NCBI RefSeq assembly: GCF_003626655.1
Contig: NZ_RBAN01000009.1
Span: 41,182-105,181, forward strand
Source of the DNA: Micromonospora costi
Lineage (GTDB): Bacteria; Actinomycetota; Actinomycetes; Mycobacteriales; Micromonosporaceae
Length of the DNA stretch: 64,000 bases
Reading direction: 5' to 3'
Shown here: positions 1 through 10,604 of the stretch, piece by piece
Layout of the letters: every line of letters starts with the position of its first letter
How positions within the stretch are numbered: the first letter of the stretch is position 1
Program-made: the position numbers and the translations under genes
Notes under the pieces: model-generated
What the model was told of the DNA's origin: nothing
Databases searched by the model: none
Seen by the model: only the letters and a program-made list of their open reading frames with translations

Positions 1-443
1 GAGTTGATCAGGCTGAGGTCGCGCAGCATCAGGTAGAGCGGCAGGATCGCCGCACCGGCCGGAAAGAGCAGGCCGAGGGTGAAGAAGGTGTAGAGCGCCT
101 CCCGCCCGCGGAAGGTGTACCGGGCGAGCACGAACGCCGCGCAGACGCCGAGCACCACGACGCCGGCCGTGGTACCGAGGGCGATCACCGCGCTGTTGAA
201 CGCCTGCCGCCAGAAGTCGCTCTGCGTCAGCACCCGCTGGTAGTTGTCCCACACCCACGGGTCAGGCAGGCCGGCCGGGTCCGCGATGATCTGGGGGGTG
301 GTGCGGAAGCCGCCGACGATCACGTAGACCACCGGAACGATCGACACGGCCGCCACCGCGAGCGCCAGCGCGTACGTGAACGGTGTGCCCCAGGCGATCG
401 GGCGGCGCGCGGAGGACGGGGACGGAACGGCGTTGGTGGCCAC
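1..443 (-). CDS. Sugar ABC transporter permease, MalG type (partial, 3' end beyond window)
   Basis: Inner-membrane permease of a carbohydrate ABC importer; the visible part is the N-terminal third. It starts at a GTG (443) and reads VATNAVPSPSS, then a first membrane helix rich in Ala/Val (about residues 21-40), an extracytoplasmic stretch containing the typical WVWDNYQRV segment, and further helices ending in FPAGAAILPLYLMLRDL, as in MalG-type permeases. It begins only 2 bp after the stop of the MalF-type permease, so it is the third gene of an operon with the binding protein and first permease. The EAA loop lies outside the window. The family call is safe; the substrate cannot be read from sequence. 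Confidence 0.85.
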   Translation of the reverse strand, partial: MATNAVPSPSSARRPIAWGTPFTYALALAVAAVSIVPVVYVIVGGFRTTPQIIADPAGLPDPWVWDNYQRVLTQSDFWRQAFNSAVIALGTTAGVVVLGVCAAFVLARYTFRGREALYTFFTLGLLFPAGAAILPLYLMLRDLSLIN

Positions 444-445
444 GG

Positions 446-1435
446 TCAGTTCGTCCTTCCGGTGATGGCGCCCTCGACGTCGCGGCGGAGAAGGAAGCGC
501 TGGAACAGCACCGCCGCGATGAACGAGATGACGAACAGGATCACGGCGACCGCGTTGCCGTAACCCCACAGCCGCGCGAAGAAGCCGTTGTCCACCATGT
601 AGGTCGCCATGGTTGCCGAGGCGCCGAGCGACCGTACGGCGGGCGCCGAGGTCACCCAGATGACGTCGAAGACCTGGAGCGAACCGATCATCGACAGGAA
701 CATCCAGATCCGGATCGTGGGGCCGAGCAGCGGCAGCGTGACGTGACGCTGGGTCTGCCACCAGCTCGCACCGTCGATGGCGGCGGCCTCGGTGAGCTCG
801 TGCGGCACGTTCGACAGGCCGGCGAGCAGGAGGATGATGGCGAAGCCGACGTACTTCCAGGTGAGGACGAACAGCATCGTCCAGATCACGACGTCGAGGT
901 CGGCGAGCCAGGCCTGCACCAGGCCGCCGAGGCCGATCTCCTTCAGCAGCGCGTCGACGGTGCCGCCGCCGGTCAGGAGCAGCTTCCACATGATGCCGAC
1001 CGTGACCTCGGCGAGCACGTAGGGCACGAACACCAGCAGGCGGAACACGGCACGCCCGCGGAAGCGGCGGTTGAGCAGCAGGGCGACGGCCAGGGCGATG
1101 GGACCCTGCACGATCAGCGACCCGACCACGATGATGGCGTTGTTGCGCAGCGCGTCGAGGAAGATCGGGTCCTGGAAGGCCAGGACGTAGTTGTCGAAGC
1201 CGACGTACTCGGTCGGCGGCCCGACCCCGCGCCAGCGGAAGAGGCTGTAGTAGACCGCGAAGCCCATCGGGACCAGCACGAACATCACGTAGACGATGAC
1301 CGCCGGCGTGGTGAGTCCGATGATCTCGTACCACTTGCGCCTGGTCTGCGCCGCGCGGATCGACGAGCGCCGGGCGGGCGGGAGGCCCGCCGGCGGCGCG
1401 GAGGCGCCGCCGGCGGGGTTCAGGGTGGAGGTCAC
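446..1435 (-). CDS. Sugar ABC transporter permease, MalF type
   Basis: Membrane subunit of the same importer, 329 residues, normal for the family. After a cytoplasmic Arg-rich N-terminus the first helix (TTPAVIVYVMFVLVPMGF) begins near residue 37; six helices follow, and the conserved EAA loop is visible as ELTEAAAIDGASWWQTQRHV, the site that docks the ATPase. The GTG start overlaps the TGA of the binding-protein gene (GTGA), so translation is coupled. The reading frame stays open upstream, but that extension lies over the binding-protein gene and is not real. No ATPase gene is visible; such importers often borrow a shared MsiK-type ATPase. Confidence 0.9.
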   Translation of the reverse strand: MTSTLNPAGGASAPPAGLPPARRSSIRAAQTRRKWYEIIGLTTPAVIVYVMFVLVPMGFAVYYSLFRWRGVGPPTEYVGFDNYVLAFQDPIFLDALRNNAIIVVGSLIVQGPIALAVALLLNRRFRGRAVFRLLVFVPYVLAEVTVGIMWKLLLTGGGTVDALLKEIGLGGLVQAWLADLDVVIWTMLFVLTWKYVGFAIILLLAGLSNVPHELTEAAAIDGASWWQTQRHVTLPLLGPTIRIWMFLSMIGSLQVFDVIWVTSAPAVRSLGASATMATYMVDNGFFARLWGYGNAVAVILFVISFIAAVLFQRFLLRRDVEGAITGRTN

Positions 1436-2739
1436 TTCTTCGCGGCCGCCTTCATCGCCGAGACGACCTGTTCGGGGGTGCCGTTGCCGGCGAAGATCGC
1501 GACGATCGCGTCGTTCATCGCGTTGCCGACGGTGCTGCCGAAGGCGGTGTCCAGCCAGAGCTGCACGTAGGTCGCGCCGGCGGTCGCCTCCAGGATGGAC
1601 TTGAGCGCCGGGTCCGTGATGCCGGCCTCCGCGCCCTTGGTGACGGGCAGGCCGGTGCCGGTCTCGGCGTAGCCCTTCTGCACCTCGGGGCTCACGAGGT
1701 ACTTGAGGAACTCGACGCACTCGGCCGGGGCGTTCTTGGCGCAGGAGAACCCGTCGCCGCCGCCGAGCGCCGCCTTCGGGTCACCCGCGGAACCGGCGAT
1801 CGCCGGTACGGGGAACCAGCCGAGGAACTTCTTGAGCGCCTCCGGGTCCTCGGCGGCGGTCTCCAGGGTGCCCCGGTTCCAGTCCCCCATGAGCTCCATG
1901 GCGGCCTTGCCGTTGGCCACCAGACCGTTCGCGCTGGTCGGGTCGTTCTGGCCCGGGGTGGCGATGAAGTTGGGCTGGAACGGGTTGGTGCCGATGAACG
2001 TCTTCAGGTCCTCGCCGGCCTTCACGAAGCACGGGTCGTCGAAGACGAGGTCGACGGACGCCTTCTTCAGGGTCTCGACCGAGCAGGCACGCAGCGCGAA
2101 GTTGTACCACCAGTGTGCGGCGGGCCACTTGTCACCGGCGCCCAGGGCGATCGGGACGACGTTGATCGCCTTCAGCTTGGTGACCGCGTCGTTGAGCTCG
2201 TCGAACGTGGTCGGGGGAGTCGTGATGCCCGCTCGCGCGAACATGTCCTTGTTGTACCAGATGCCCTCGATGCCCATCCGGAACGGCAGGCCGTACTGCT
2301 TGCCGTCCACCTGCCAGATCTCGGCCGCGCTGCCGATGTTCTCGACCTCGGTCTTGACCTGCTCGGTGATGTCCTTCAGGTAGTCGGCCTCCACCTGCTC
2401 GCGCATCTCGCCGCCGCCCCAGGCCTGGAAGATGTCCGGCGGGTCGCTGGTCAGGAGCGCGGCGGGGAGCCGGGTGCGCTGGAGTTGGTTGGTCTCGATC
2501 GCCTCGATCTGGATCGTGACGGTCGGGTGCAACGCGGAGAAGTCCTTGGCGACCTTCTCCCAGTAGGTCTTGCCGGGCCCGTCCTGCGAGGCGTTGTGCC
2601 ACCAGGTCAGGGTCACCGGGTTCTTGTACAGCTCTTGCTCGCTCTGTGCCTCGCCGTCGCCGCCGTTACATCCGGCGACGAGGAGTGCGCTGGTCACAAA
2701 CAGCGCCAGGACGGCGCCTGCGCGGCGCTTCATCGCCAT
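1432..2739 (-). CDS. Sugar ABC transporter substrate-binding lipoprotein
   Basis: Extracellular sugar-binding lipoprotein (435 residues), first gene of the importer operon. The N-terminus is MAMKRRAGAVLALF followed by a hydrophobic stretch and the lipobox LVAGC, so the mature protein is anchored by a lipidated Cys. The start at 2739 is chosen because GAGGAG lies 8 bases upstream and because it gives a normal signal peptide. The body has family 1 binding-protein features: LTWWHNASQDG near the N-terminus and GDWNRGTLETA plus the FSCAKNAPAECVEFLKYL helix towards the C-terminus. Expression is probably repressed by the divergent LacI-family protein acting at the palindrome at 2821-2836. Ligand unknown; a monosaccharide or short oligosaccharide is likely. 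Confidence 0.9.
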   Translation of the reverse strand: MAMKRRAGAVLALFVTSALLVAGCNGGDGEAQSEQELYKNPVTLTWWHNASQDGPGKTYWEKVAKDFSALHPTVTIQIEAIETNQLQRTRLPAALLTSDPPDIFQAWGGGEMREQVEADYLKDITEQVKTEVENIGSAAEIWQVDGKQYGLPFRMGIEGIWYNKDMFARAGITTPPTTFDELNDAVTKLKAINVVPIALGAGDKWPAAHWWYNFALRACSVETLKKASVDLVFDDPCFVKAGEDLKTFIGTNPFQPNFIATPGQNDPTSANGLVANGKAAMELMGDWNRGTLETAAEDPEALKKFLGWFPVPAIAGSAGDPKAALGGGDGFSCAKNAPAECVEFLKYLVSPEVQKGYAETGTGLPVTKGAEAGITDPALKSILEATAGATYVQLWLDTAFGSTVGNAMNDAIVAIFAGNGTPEQVVSAMKAAAKK

Positions 2740-2820
2740 CGACACGTCTCCTCGACTAGCGGTCGCGGTACTCGGCCTGCCGGGGAGTTTTACAGCCCCG
2801 TAACGCAGTGTCAATCGATA

Positions 2821-2836
2821 TCGATAACGTTTTCGA
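2821..2836. promoter_or_regulatory. LacI-family operator
   Basis: TCGATAACGTTTTCGA is a near-perfect palindrome (7 of 8 positions) centred on AACGTT, the usual core for LacI-family repressors. It lies between the divergent importer operon (start 2739) and the LacI gene (start 2880), where a shared autoregulatory operator is expected. The AT-rich core stands out from the GC-rich surroundings. Confidence 0.7.
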
Positions 2837-2879
2837 AACTCCGATGACGGCCTGCCGGGGGCCCTCTATCATCGTCGGC

Positions 2880-3929
2880 GTGGCGTTTCCGCAGCGTGTC
2901 AAGATGTCGGACGTGGCCCGGACGGCCGGCGTCTCCGTGGCGACCGTGTCCAAGGTCGTGAATGGTCGGTACGGCGTGGCACAGGCGACCGTGGAACGCG
3001 TCCAGCAGGTCATCCACCAGCTCGGCTACGAGGCCAGCCTGGGGGCGCAGAGCCTGCGCAGTCACCGCACGAACGTGCTCGGCATCCTGGTGGCCGAGTT
3101 CGAGCCGTTCTCGACCGAACTGCTCAAGGGGGCGTCCCGGGAGGTCACCGGCACCGGGTACCAGCTGCTGGCCTACTCCGGCGGCGACGGCGACACGGCC
3201 ATCGGCTGGGAGCGCCGGTCGCTGGCCCGCCTGTCCGGGACGCTCATCGACGGGGCCGTGATCGTCACGCCGACGGTGGTCGAGACCAAGCAGGGCTTCC
3301 ACGTCGTGGCCGTCGACCCCCACACCGGCCCCTCCGGCCTGCCCACCGTCGACTCCGACAACTTCGCGGGCGCCATGCTCGCGGCCGACTACCTGCTGTC
3401 GCTCGGGCACCGCCGCATCGCGCACATCAGCGGACGCCCGGACCTCGAGTCGGCACGCCTGCGCGAGGCGGGATTCCGCCGGGCCATGGCCGACGCCGGT
3501 GTGACCGTGGACGAGCGGCTCGTCCGCGTCGGCGGGTTCCGGATCGAGAGCGCCGCCGCCACGGCCGCCGAACTGCTCGCGCTCCCTGACCGGCCGACGG
3601 CGATCTTCGCGGGCAACGACCTCTCCGCCATCTCCACAGTGGACGTCGCCCGGAGCATGGGTCTCCGGGTGCCCGACGACCTGTCCGTGATCGGCTTCGA
3701 CAACGTTCCCGAGTCGGCGCTGGTCAACCCGCCGCTGACCACCATCGCGCAACCCCTGCAGCAGATGGGCGCCGAGGCGCTGCGGCTGCTCATCGACCTG
3801 ATCGGTGGCGTCGAGCGCGACACGCACGTCCGGCTGCCCACCGAGCTGGTCGTCCGGGCGTCCTGCGCCCCGTGCCCTCCGCGGCAGCGGCGGCCGTTGT
3901 CCGCCCCCGCCGCGACGGGTGGCGCCTGA
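2880..3929 (+). CDS. LacI-family transcriptional regulator of the sugar importer
   Basis: DNA-binding repressor of 349 residues. The helix-turn-helix is clear near the N-terminus (VKMSDVARTAGVSVATVSKV, hinge after NGRYG), followed by a periplasmic-binding-protein-like sensor domain with the family landmarks GHRRIAHISG, PTAIFAGND and VIGFDNVPES. The GTG at 2880 places the HTH at residue 8, the normal distance; a longer frame upstream would run through the operator and is unlikely. Divergent from the ABC importer, so it probably represses that operon and itself and is released by the imported sugar or a derivative. Confidence 0.88.
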   Translation: MAFPQRVKMSDVARTAGVSVATVSKVVNGRYGVAQATVERVQQVIHQLGYEASLGAQSLRSHRTNVLGILVAEFEPFSTELLKGASREVTGTGYQLLAYSGGDGDTAIGWERRSLARLSGTLIDGAVIVTPTVVETKQGFHVVAVDPHTGPSGLPTVDSDNFAGAMLAADYLLSLGHRRIAHISGRPDLESARLREAGFRRAMADAGVTVDERLVRVGGFRIESAAATAAELLALPDRPTAIFAGNDLSAISTVDVARSMGLRVPDDLSVIGFDNVPESALVNPPLTTIAQPLQQMGAEALRLLIDLIGGVERDTHVRLPTELVVRASCAPCPPRQRRPLSAPAATGGA

Positions 3930-3944
3930 GCCGACTGGCCCTCC

Positions 3945-4124
3945 GCCGGCGGGCGGCGGTCAGCCGGCGGGCGGCGGTCAGCCGGCGGGCGGCGGTCAGC
4001 CGGCGGGCGGCGGTCAGCCGGCGGGCGGCGGTCAGCCGGCGGGCGGCGGTCAGCCGGCGGGCGGCGGTCAGCCGGCGGGCGGCGGTCAGCGGCGGGACCG
4101 CGGCGGTCAGCCGGCGGGGTGGAC
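3945..4124. repeat. 18-bp tandem repeat (minisatellite)
   Basis: Eight exact head-to-tail copies of GCCGGCGGGCGGCGGTCA occupy 3945-4088, followed by a decayed copy and a partial one to about 4124. The array fills the gap between the convergent LacI and hydrolase genes. Its right end supplies the last codons and the stop of the hydrolase; because 18 is a multiple of three, every unit repeats that TGA in the hydrolase frame, giving a ladder of stop codons. Confidence 0.95.
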
Positions 4125-4985
4125 GCGGCGCAGGAAGTCCCCGGCCAGGGCCACGATCTCGTCGAGGTTCGTCTCCAGCGCCCAGTGCCCGCCGTCGAGC
4201 AGGTGCACCTCGGCGTCGGGCAGGTCGCGCAGGTAGGCGCGGGCCGCACCGGCCGGCATGTACCCGTCGTGCGGTCCCCAGACGACGAGGGTCGGTGGCC
4301 GGTGCTCGCGCAGGTAAGCCTGGATGCGCGGGAAGTCGGCCAGCGTGTTCGCCTGGTCGGTGACGAGCCCGACGATGATCTCCGGCCGGGGCGGCGTACG
4401 CAGCTGCGCCCAGGCGAGCGTCCACAGGTCCGGGCTCACCCGGTCGACCAGCCGCTCCGGCAGCTCCCCGACGAACTCGTCGCGGAAGCCCGCCTCGCTC
4501 ACGGTGGCGGCCAGCTCCGCGCGGCCCTGCGGCGTCGGGTCCGCCCAGTACCGCCGCAGCGGCGCGTACTTCGGGCCGAACTGGTCGGCGTACACGTCGC
4601 CGTTCTGCACGATCAGCGCGGCGACCCGGTCGGGGGCCGACATGGCCAGCCGGAACCCGTGCTGCGAACCGTAGTCGTGCAGGTAGATGGCGTACCGCCG
4701 GAGGTCGAGCGTATCCACGAAACGACGCAGGAACCGCCCGTAGCCGGCGAAGGTGTAGTCGAAGTCGGCCGGGTCGGGCGTGGCGCTGTAGCCGAAGCCC
4801 GGCAGGTCCGGTGCGACGAGCCGCCACCGGTCACCGAGGGCGGCCATCAGGTTCCGGAACTGGAACGACGAGCACGGGTAGCCGTGCGGCAGCAGCACGA
4901 CCGGCGCCTGCGCCGGCCCGGCCTCGCGGTAGAAGACGTCGACGCCGTCCACCGCGACCCGTCGGTGCCGCACCGGTGCCGCCAT
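4107..4985 (-). CDS. Alpha/beta-fold hydrolase (epoxide hydrolase/haloalkane dehalogenase-like)
   Basis: Cytoplasmic hydrolase of 292 residues. The oxyanion motif HGYPCSSFQFRNLM sits near residue 34, and the strand-elbow region reads YAIYLHDYGSQHGFRLA, where the Asp of HDYG takes the place of the nucleophile as in epoxide hydrolases and dehalogenases. A late GGHWALET gives the catalytic His. An ATG at 4985 is preceded by GAGGAGG. The C-terminus (HPAG) and stop are made from the edge of the 18-bp repeat, so the end of this protein may vary between strains. Substrate unknown; it stands alone and convergent to the LacI gene. Confidence 0.85.
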   Translation of the reverse strand: MAAPVRHRRVAVDGVDVFYREAGPAQAPVVLLPHGYPCSSFQFRNLMAALGDRWRLVAPDLPGFGYSATPDPADFDYTFAGYGRFLRRFVDTLDLRRYAIYLHDYGSQHGFRLAMSAPDRVAALIVQNGDVYADQFGPKYAPLRRYWADPTPQGRAELAATVSEAGFRDEFVGELPERLVDRVSPDLWTLAWAQLRTPPRPEIIVGLVTDQANTLADFPRIQAYLREHRPPTLVVWGPHDGYMPAGAARAYLRDLPDAEVHLLDGGHWALETNLDEIVALAGDFLRRVHPAG

Positions 4986-5055
4986 GGTCCCACCTCCTCG
5001 CCGTGACGAGGGTGATCCCCGCTTCCGCGCGGGTCATGCGACCTCGACCGCGGCG

Positions 5056-5084
5056 CGGTGGGAGATCCCGCCGATCTCCCACCG
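5056..5084 (-). terminator. Stem-loop terminator
   Basis: CGGTGGGAGAT (5056-5066) and ATCTCCCACCG (5074-5084) form a perfect 11-bp stem with a 7-base loop, 8 bases beyond the stop of the cyclophilin remnant on the minus strand. There is no U-tract, as is common in actinomycetes. Confidence 0.6.
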
Positions 5085-5091
5085 CCCGCCG

Positions 5092-5249
5092 TCAGTGGTG
5101 GTGCCGAAGGGCCCTGTGGATCCGGACCGGCAGGGCGGGAGCGCCGTCGACCGGGGCCGGGTCGTCCGCGGTGGGTGCCACTCCCCCGGCGGCGATCCGG
5201 TCGAGGGTGGCCAGCCCGGCGGCGTCCACGGACCCGAAGATCGGGTCGC
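5092..5249 (-). pseudogene. Remnant of a cyclophilin-type peptidyl-prolyl isomerase (C-terminal end only)
   Basis: The translated end of this stretch, DPIFGSVDAAGLATLD followed by RIAAGGVA, then DGAPALPVRIHRA and a stop, matches the last 50 or so residues of bacterial cyclophilins (VFG, GL..LD.IA, PVRI). The rest of the domain, including the catalytic Arg and the FHRV segment, is absent: upstream the frame reads unrelated Arg/Ser/Thr-rich sequence. The original stop codon and terminator hairpin seem to survive, so a deletion or rearrangement removed the 5' part. A working cyclophilin presumably exists elsewhere in the genome. Confidence 0.6.
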
Positions 5250-5387
5250 CGCACTGCAACACGCTCAACGTGGGGTACGCGGTGAGGCGATCGGGTTTCC
5301 TCCTGGGACTCGTGGTACCGGAGCGACCAGAGTCTATGGATCCCGTCGGCGCTTGTCGATGCGTACGGCAGTGCGAGATCGTGCTCG

Positions 5388-5407
5388 ATCCTGGAAGTAG
5401 TGCCCTC
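5388..5407. repeat. Short dispersed motif (GGAAGTAGTGCCCTC), copy 1
   Basis: The string ATCCTGGAAGTAGTGCCCTC recurs in altered form at about 31317-31334 and 31355-31376, always between genes. Here it sits in the loop of a weak inverted repeat (GCTCGATC and GATCGAGC flanks). The surrounding stretch 5260-5469 holds no gene. Confidence 0.55.
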
Positions 5408-5469
5408 GCGGCGGTCCGGAGGCCCCTGTTTCCACGATCGAGCGTGATCACGTTCCGGAACCAGCCGGG

Positions 5470-6717
5470 TCAGGGCCGGCCGCGGCGGCTGGACCGGCGG
5501 CGCAGGAGCAGCCCGGCCAGCAGCAGGACGCCCGCCCCGGCCGCCGCCGCCCCCACCGTCCAGGGGCGGGTCACCCGGTCGGCGGCGGGACGGCTCGCCG
5601 TGGCCGGCCGCGCCTCGTCGGAGGCCTCCGGCGGAGACGGGCTGGCCGTCGGAGTGGCCGTCAGCTCCCCCGGCTCGACGAGGCGGCCGACGCTGGCCGA
5701 GCGGGGCAGCGAGAAGCCCCAGTCCAGCAGCGCGGCCCCCTGCTCCCAGCCTCGCATCGGCTGCGGCTCGGCCCCGAGCAGTGTGGCCACCAGCCGCCGG
5801 CCACCCCGTTCCGCCGCGCCCACGTACGTGTGCCGCGCCAGGTCGGTGAAGCCGGTCTTGCCGCCCAGCGCGCCCGGATAGCGGTAGATGAGCTGGTTCT
5901 CGTTCTGGATCTGGAAGCCCTTGGTCTTCCGGCCCGGCTGGGCGGGGATCTGGGTCGCCTCGGTCAGCGCGTACCGGCGGAAGGTGGGATCGGCGAAGCA
6001 GCCCCGGGCGATCAGCGCCAGGTCGTACGCGCTCGTGAACTGCCCCGGCCCGTCGAGGCCGGACGGCGTGACGGCGTGCGTCTGCAGCGCGCCGAGCCGG
6101 TGGGCGTACTCGTTCATGGCGCGGACCCCTCCGGCCGCGCCGTCGGCGCCACCACCGAGCCGGGCCAGCACATTGGCCGCCTCGTTGCCGGAGTTGAGCA
6201 GCAGCCCGAGCCAGACCGTCTCGACGGTGTACCGGCCGCCCTCCACCAGGCCGACGGCCGACGAGCCCGGCTCGATGTCCATGTCCTCGGCGGTGACCGT
6301 GACGACCTGCTTCGGGTCCAGCCGGGGAAGCATGGTGGCGGCCAGCAGCAGCTTCTGCACGCTCGCCGGGGTGCCGGGCTCGTGCGGGCCGCAGCCGCCG
6401 AGCACCTGTCCCGTGTCCAGGTCGGCGACGATCCACGAGGTGGCCGTGATCCCGGGCGGCGCGGGCACGCCGGGCGGTATCACGAGACCAGGGGTGGCCA
6501 GGTCGGGGCCGCCCACTGTCCGTTCCTCCGGCCCCACGGGCGGCGGTGACGGACGTGGTGGTCGGGAGACCTTCGGGGCCGCCACCCGCGGGCACGGCAC
6601 GGTCGCCGCGCCCGTCCGGGCCGTACGCCCCGGGCCGGACGCCGCCGACGCCGGGACCGCGGCGCCCGTCGCGAGCAGGACGGCGGCCGCCGTCGCGGCC
6701 AGCAGCCGATCTCTCAT
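5470..6717 (-). CDS. D-alanyl-D-alanine carboxypeptidase (S11 family, DacA/PBP5 type)
   Basis: Secreted or membrane-anchored low-molecular-weight penicillin-binding protein that trims the terminal D-Ala of peptidoglycan stem peptides. All three catalytic boxes are present: SVQK (SxxK, in PASVQKLLLAA), SGN (LLNSGNEAANVL) and KTG (GGKTGFTD). A signal peptide (MRDRLLAATAAAVLLATG) precedes a Pro-rich spacer, and the C-terminus has one membrane helix followed by an Arg-rich tail, as in membrane-tethered actinobacterial members. The ATG at 6717 is chosen because it gives the signal peptide directly. 415 residues. Confidence 0.92.
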   Translation of the reverse strand: MRDRLLAATAAAVLLATGAAVPASAASGPGRTARTGAATVPCPRVAAPKVSRPPRPSPPPVGPEERTVGGPDLATPGLVIPPGVPAPPGITATSWIVADLDTGQVLGGCGPHEPGTPASVQKLLLAATMLPRLDPKQVVTVTAEDMDIEPGSSAVGLVEGGRYTVETVWLGLLLNSGNEAANVLARLGGGADGAAGGVRAMNEYAHRLGALQTHAVTPSGLDGPGQFTSAYDLALIARGCFADPTFRRYALTEATQIPAQPGRKTKGFQIQNENQLIYRYPGALGGKTGFTDLARHTYVGAAERGGRRLVATLLGAEPQPMRGWEQGAALLDWGFSLPRSASVGRLVEPGELTATPTASPSPPEASDEARPATASRPAADRVTRPWTVGAAAAGAGVLLLAGLLLRRRSSRRGRP

Positions 6718-6849
6718 TCCCCGCACCCTAGTCGGGGCCGGAAGCGCCCCGGGCACGGACGCCGGCGCCCTCCCCGACCCGGCTGACCGTCGGCCCGTCG
6801 TCCACCACCTCGACCTGCTCGCGCTGCGCTGACGGCCCGTCCCGCTCGG

Positions 6850-7572
6850 TCAGTCGAGCGACTCGCGGTGGCGCAGGTAGTCGTGGAGGGCCGCGGAGGC
6901 CCGTAGCCGGCGCAGGCTACGCCGGTGCAGGTCCTGCTCGCGGCGGGCCAGCTCAGCCCGGACCCGCTGCGGGCTGCCGGTGGTGCGCAGCTCGGCGAGC
7001 ACCGCGGCGATGATGTCGAACGGGTACGCACCGCGGCGCAGCAGCGCCACCACCTGCGCGGCCCGTTGCTCGGCCTCGTCGTACACGCGGTAGCCGGTGC
7101 CGCGTGCCCGCTCCGGCCTCAGCAGCCCGCGCGCCTCCCAGATCCGCAGCTGGGACGTGCGGACACCGACCAGGCGCGCGACCTCCCCGATCCGGGCCGG
7201 GCGACGCGGCGCCGGCCCGGCCGCGGCCGGGCTCGCGACCACGGTCTCGAAGGCGCCGAGTGCCCGCTGGATGTCGGCGCGTTCACGGTCCAGTTCGGCG
7301 TGGCCGCCGTCGAGCGCCGCCAGCGCCGCCGGCAGGTCGCCGCGGTGCACCGCGGCCATGATCTCGCGGGTACGTACCCAGCCGTGTCCCTCGGCCATCC
7401 GCCGCGCCACGGCCAGCGCCCGGGCGTGCTCGGTCGTGAAGATCCGGTAGCCGCTGTCCGTGCGGCGCACCGGAGGGAGCACGCCGAGGTCCACGTAGTT
7501 GCGGACCTGCTGCACCGACATCCCCGCGGTCGCCGCGAGGTCGACCGCGCGCAGCCGCTCACCCGTTGCCAC
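6850..7572 (-). CDS. Double-MerR regulator, TioE-like
   Basis: Transcriptional regulator with two MerR-type winged-helix units in one chain: the first near the N-terminus (LAATAGMSVQQVRNYVDLGV) and the second in the C-terminal half (RIGEVARLVGVRTSQLRIWE, then GYRVYDEAEQR). This layout matches the TioE-type regulators named after the thiocoraline gene cluster. It diverges from a UvrA-like ABC protein, as tioE-type genes do, so it likely controls that gene and senses a DNA-binding drug. The start is uncertain: the GTG at 7572 is favoured because a TACGGT element lies 7 bases upstream, which suits a leaderless transcript; GTGs at 7581 and 7596 are alternatives. Confidence 0.82.
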   Translation of the reverse strand: MATGERLRAVDLAATAGMSVQQVRNYVDLGVLPPVRRTDSGYRIFTTEHARALAVARRMAEGHGWVRTREIMAAVHRGDLPAALAALDGGHAELDRERADIQRALGAFETVVASPAAAGPAPRRPARIGEVARLVGVRTSQLRIWEARGLLRPERARGTGYRVYDEAEQRAAQVVALLRRGAYPFDIIAAVLAELRTTGSPQRVRAELARREQDLHRRSLRRLRASAALHDYLRHRESLD

Positions 7573-7643
7573 GACGACCACCGTACCGGTTGACACGTCG
7601 TTTGAGACTTTCCCGCCCCTTTCCCCCGCTGCCTCGCTTCCAT

Positions 7644-7653
7644 TTTCGCGAAA
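7644..7653. promoter_or_regulatory. Candidate operator in the MerR/UvrA-like divergent promoter
   Basis: TTTCGCGAAA is a perfect 10-bp palindrome in an AT-richer island between the divergent regulator and UvrA-like gene, just upstream of a possible -10 (TAGGGA, 7661-7666). MerR proteins bind dyads at such places, but the match is short. Confidence 0.35.
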
Positions 7654-7746
7654 CACTCCATAGGGACGTGAATGGGAGAATTGAAGGTGTCAGACCTCGG
7701 TGCCAGGGTGGGCGTACGCCTGCCCACGATCTCGCGAAGGGTTCGC

Positions 7747-10020
<2,274 letters not shown>

Positions 10021-10030
10021 CCACCGCCGG

Positions 10031-10076
10031 CAGCCGGGCCGGTCCCGCGGGCGGGTGACGTCTCGCGGGCCGGCTG
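10031..10076. terminator. Bidirectional terminator hairpin
   Basis: CAGCCGG/CCGGCTG and, inside it, CCCGCG/CGCGGG form an interrupted GC-rich stem between the convergent UvrA-like gene (ends 10020) and phosphatase gene (ends 10106). The left arm has an asymmetric bulge. Confidence 0.45.
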
Positions 10077-10105
10077 GCGCTGCCCTGCCGATCGGGTGAG
10101 GCGGG

Positions 10106-10528
10106 TCAGACCGGCAGGCGCCGCAGCCACCACCGCTGCCAGGGCGTCTCCACGGCGCGCGGCCGGTAGCTGGAGCGCACCCAGCTGACCGCCCGCTCGG
10201 CGGGCATCCCGTCGAGCACGGCGAGAGCGGCCAGCGCCGTCCCGGTCCGGCCCTGCCCGCCACGGCACGCCACCTCGACCCGCTCGCCGGCCCGCGCCCG
10301 TTGCAGGGCCTCGCGGAGGGCGTCCAGCGCGTCGTCGCGGTCCACGGGGACCCAGAAGTCCGGCCACCGGATCCGCCGGTGCGGCCAGGTTGGCTCCGGG
10401 CCGGGCGCCAGCAACAGTGCGAAGTCGGCCGGAGACGACGCATCAGCGATCCGTCGACCCCGTACCGTCGCGCCGCTCGGAAGGACGACCACACCAGGCT
10501 GCTCCGCCCAGGACGACTCCGCGCTCAT
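10106..10528 (-). CDS. Small protein-tyrosine/dual-specificity phosphatase-like protein
   Basis: Cytoplasmic protein of 140 residues with the Cys-phosphatase signature CRGGQGRTG (C-x5-R then T/S) in the context VEVACRGGQGRTGTALAALA, preceded by a usual fold core (DRDDALDALREAL). The general-acid Asp is probably in WVPVDRDD. The usual first His of HCx5R is replaced by Ala (VACRGG). The ATG at 10528 is the first in a plausible context and sits in a promoter region bounded by a strong hairpin. The substrate cannot be inferred. Confidence 0.75.
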   Translation of the reverse strand: MSAESSWAEQPGVVVLPSGATVRGRRIADASSPADFALLLAPGPEPTWPHRRIRWPDFWVPVDRDDALDALREALQRARAGERVEVACRGGQGRTGTALAALAVLDGMPAERAVSWVRSSYRPRAVETPWQRWWLRRLPV

Positions 10529-10604
10529 CCCGGCATTCTGCCGGTGCGGGCCCTTGTCTGTCCGGCCCCTTGTCTGTCCGGCCGCTCCGGCTTCCACACA
10601 AACA

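Noticed and set aside
3945..4124. CRISPR array
   Set aside because: Units are contiguous with no spacers, 18 bp long, and no cas genes are present.
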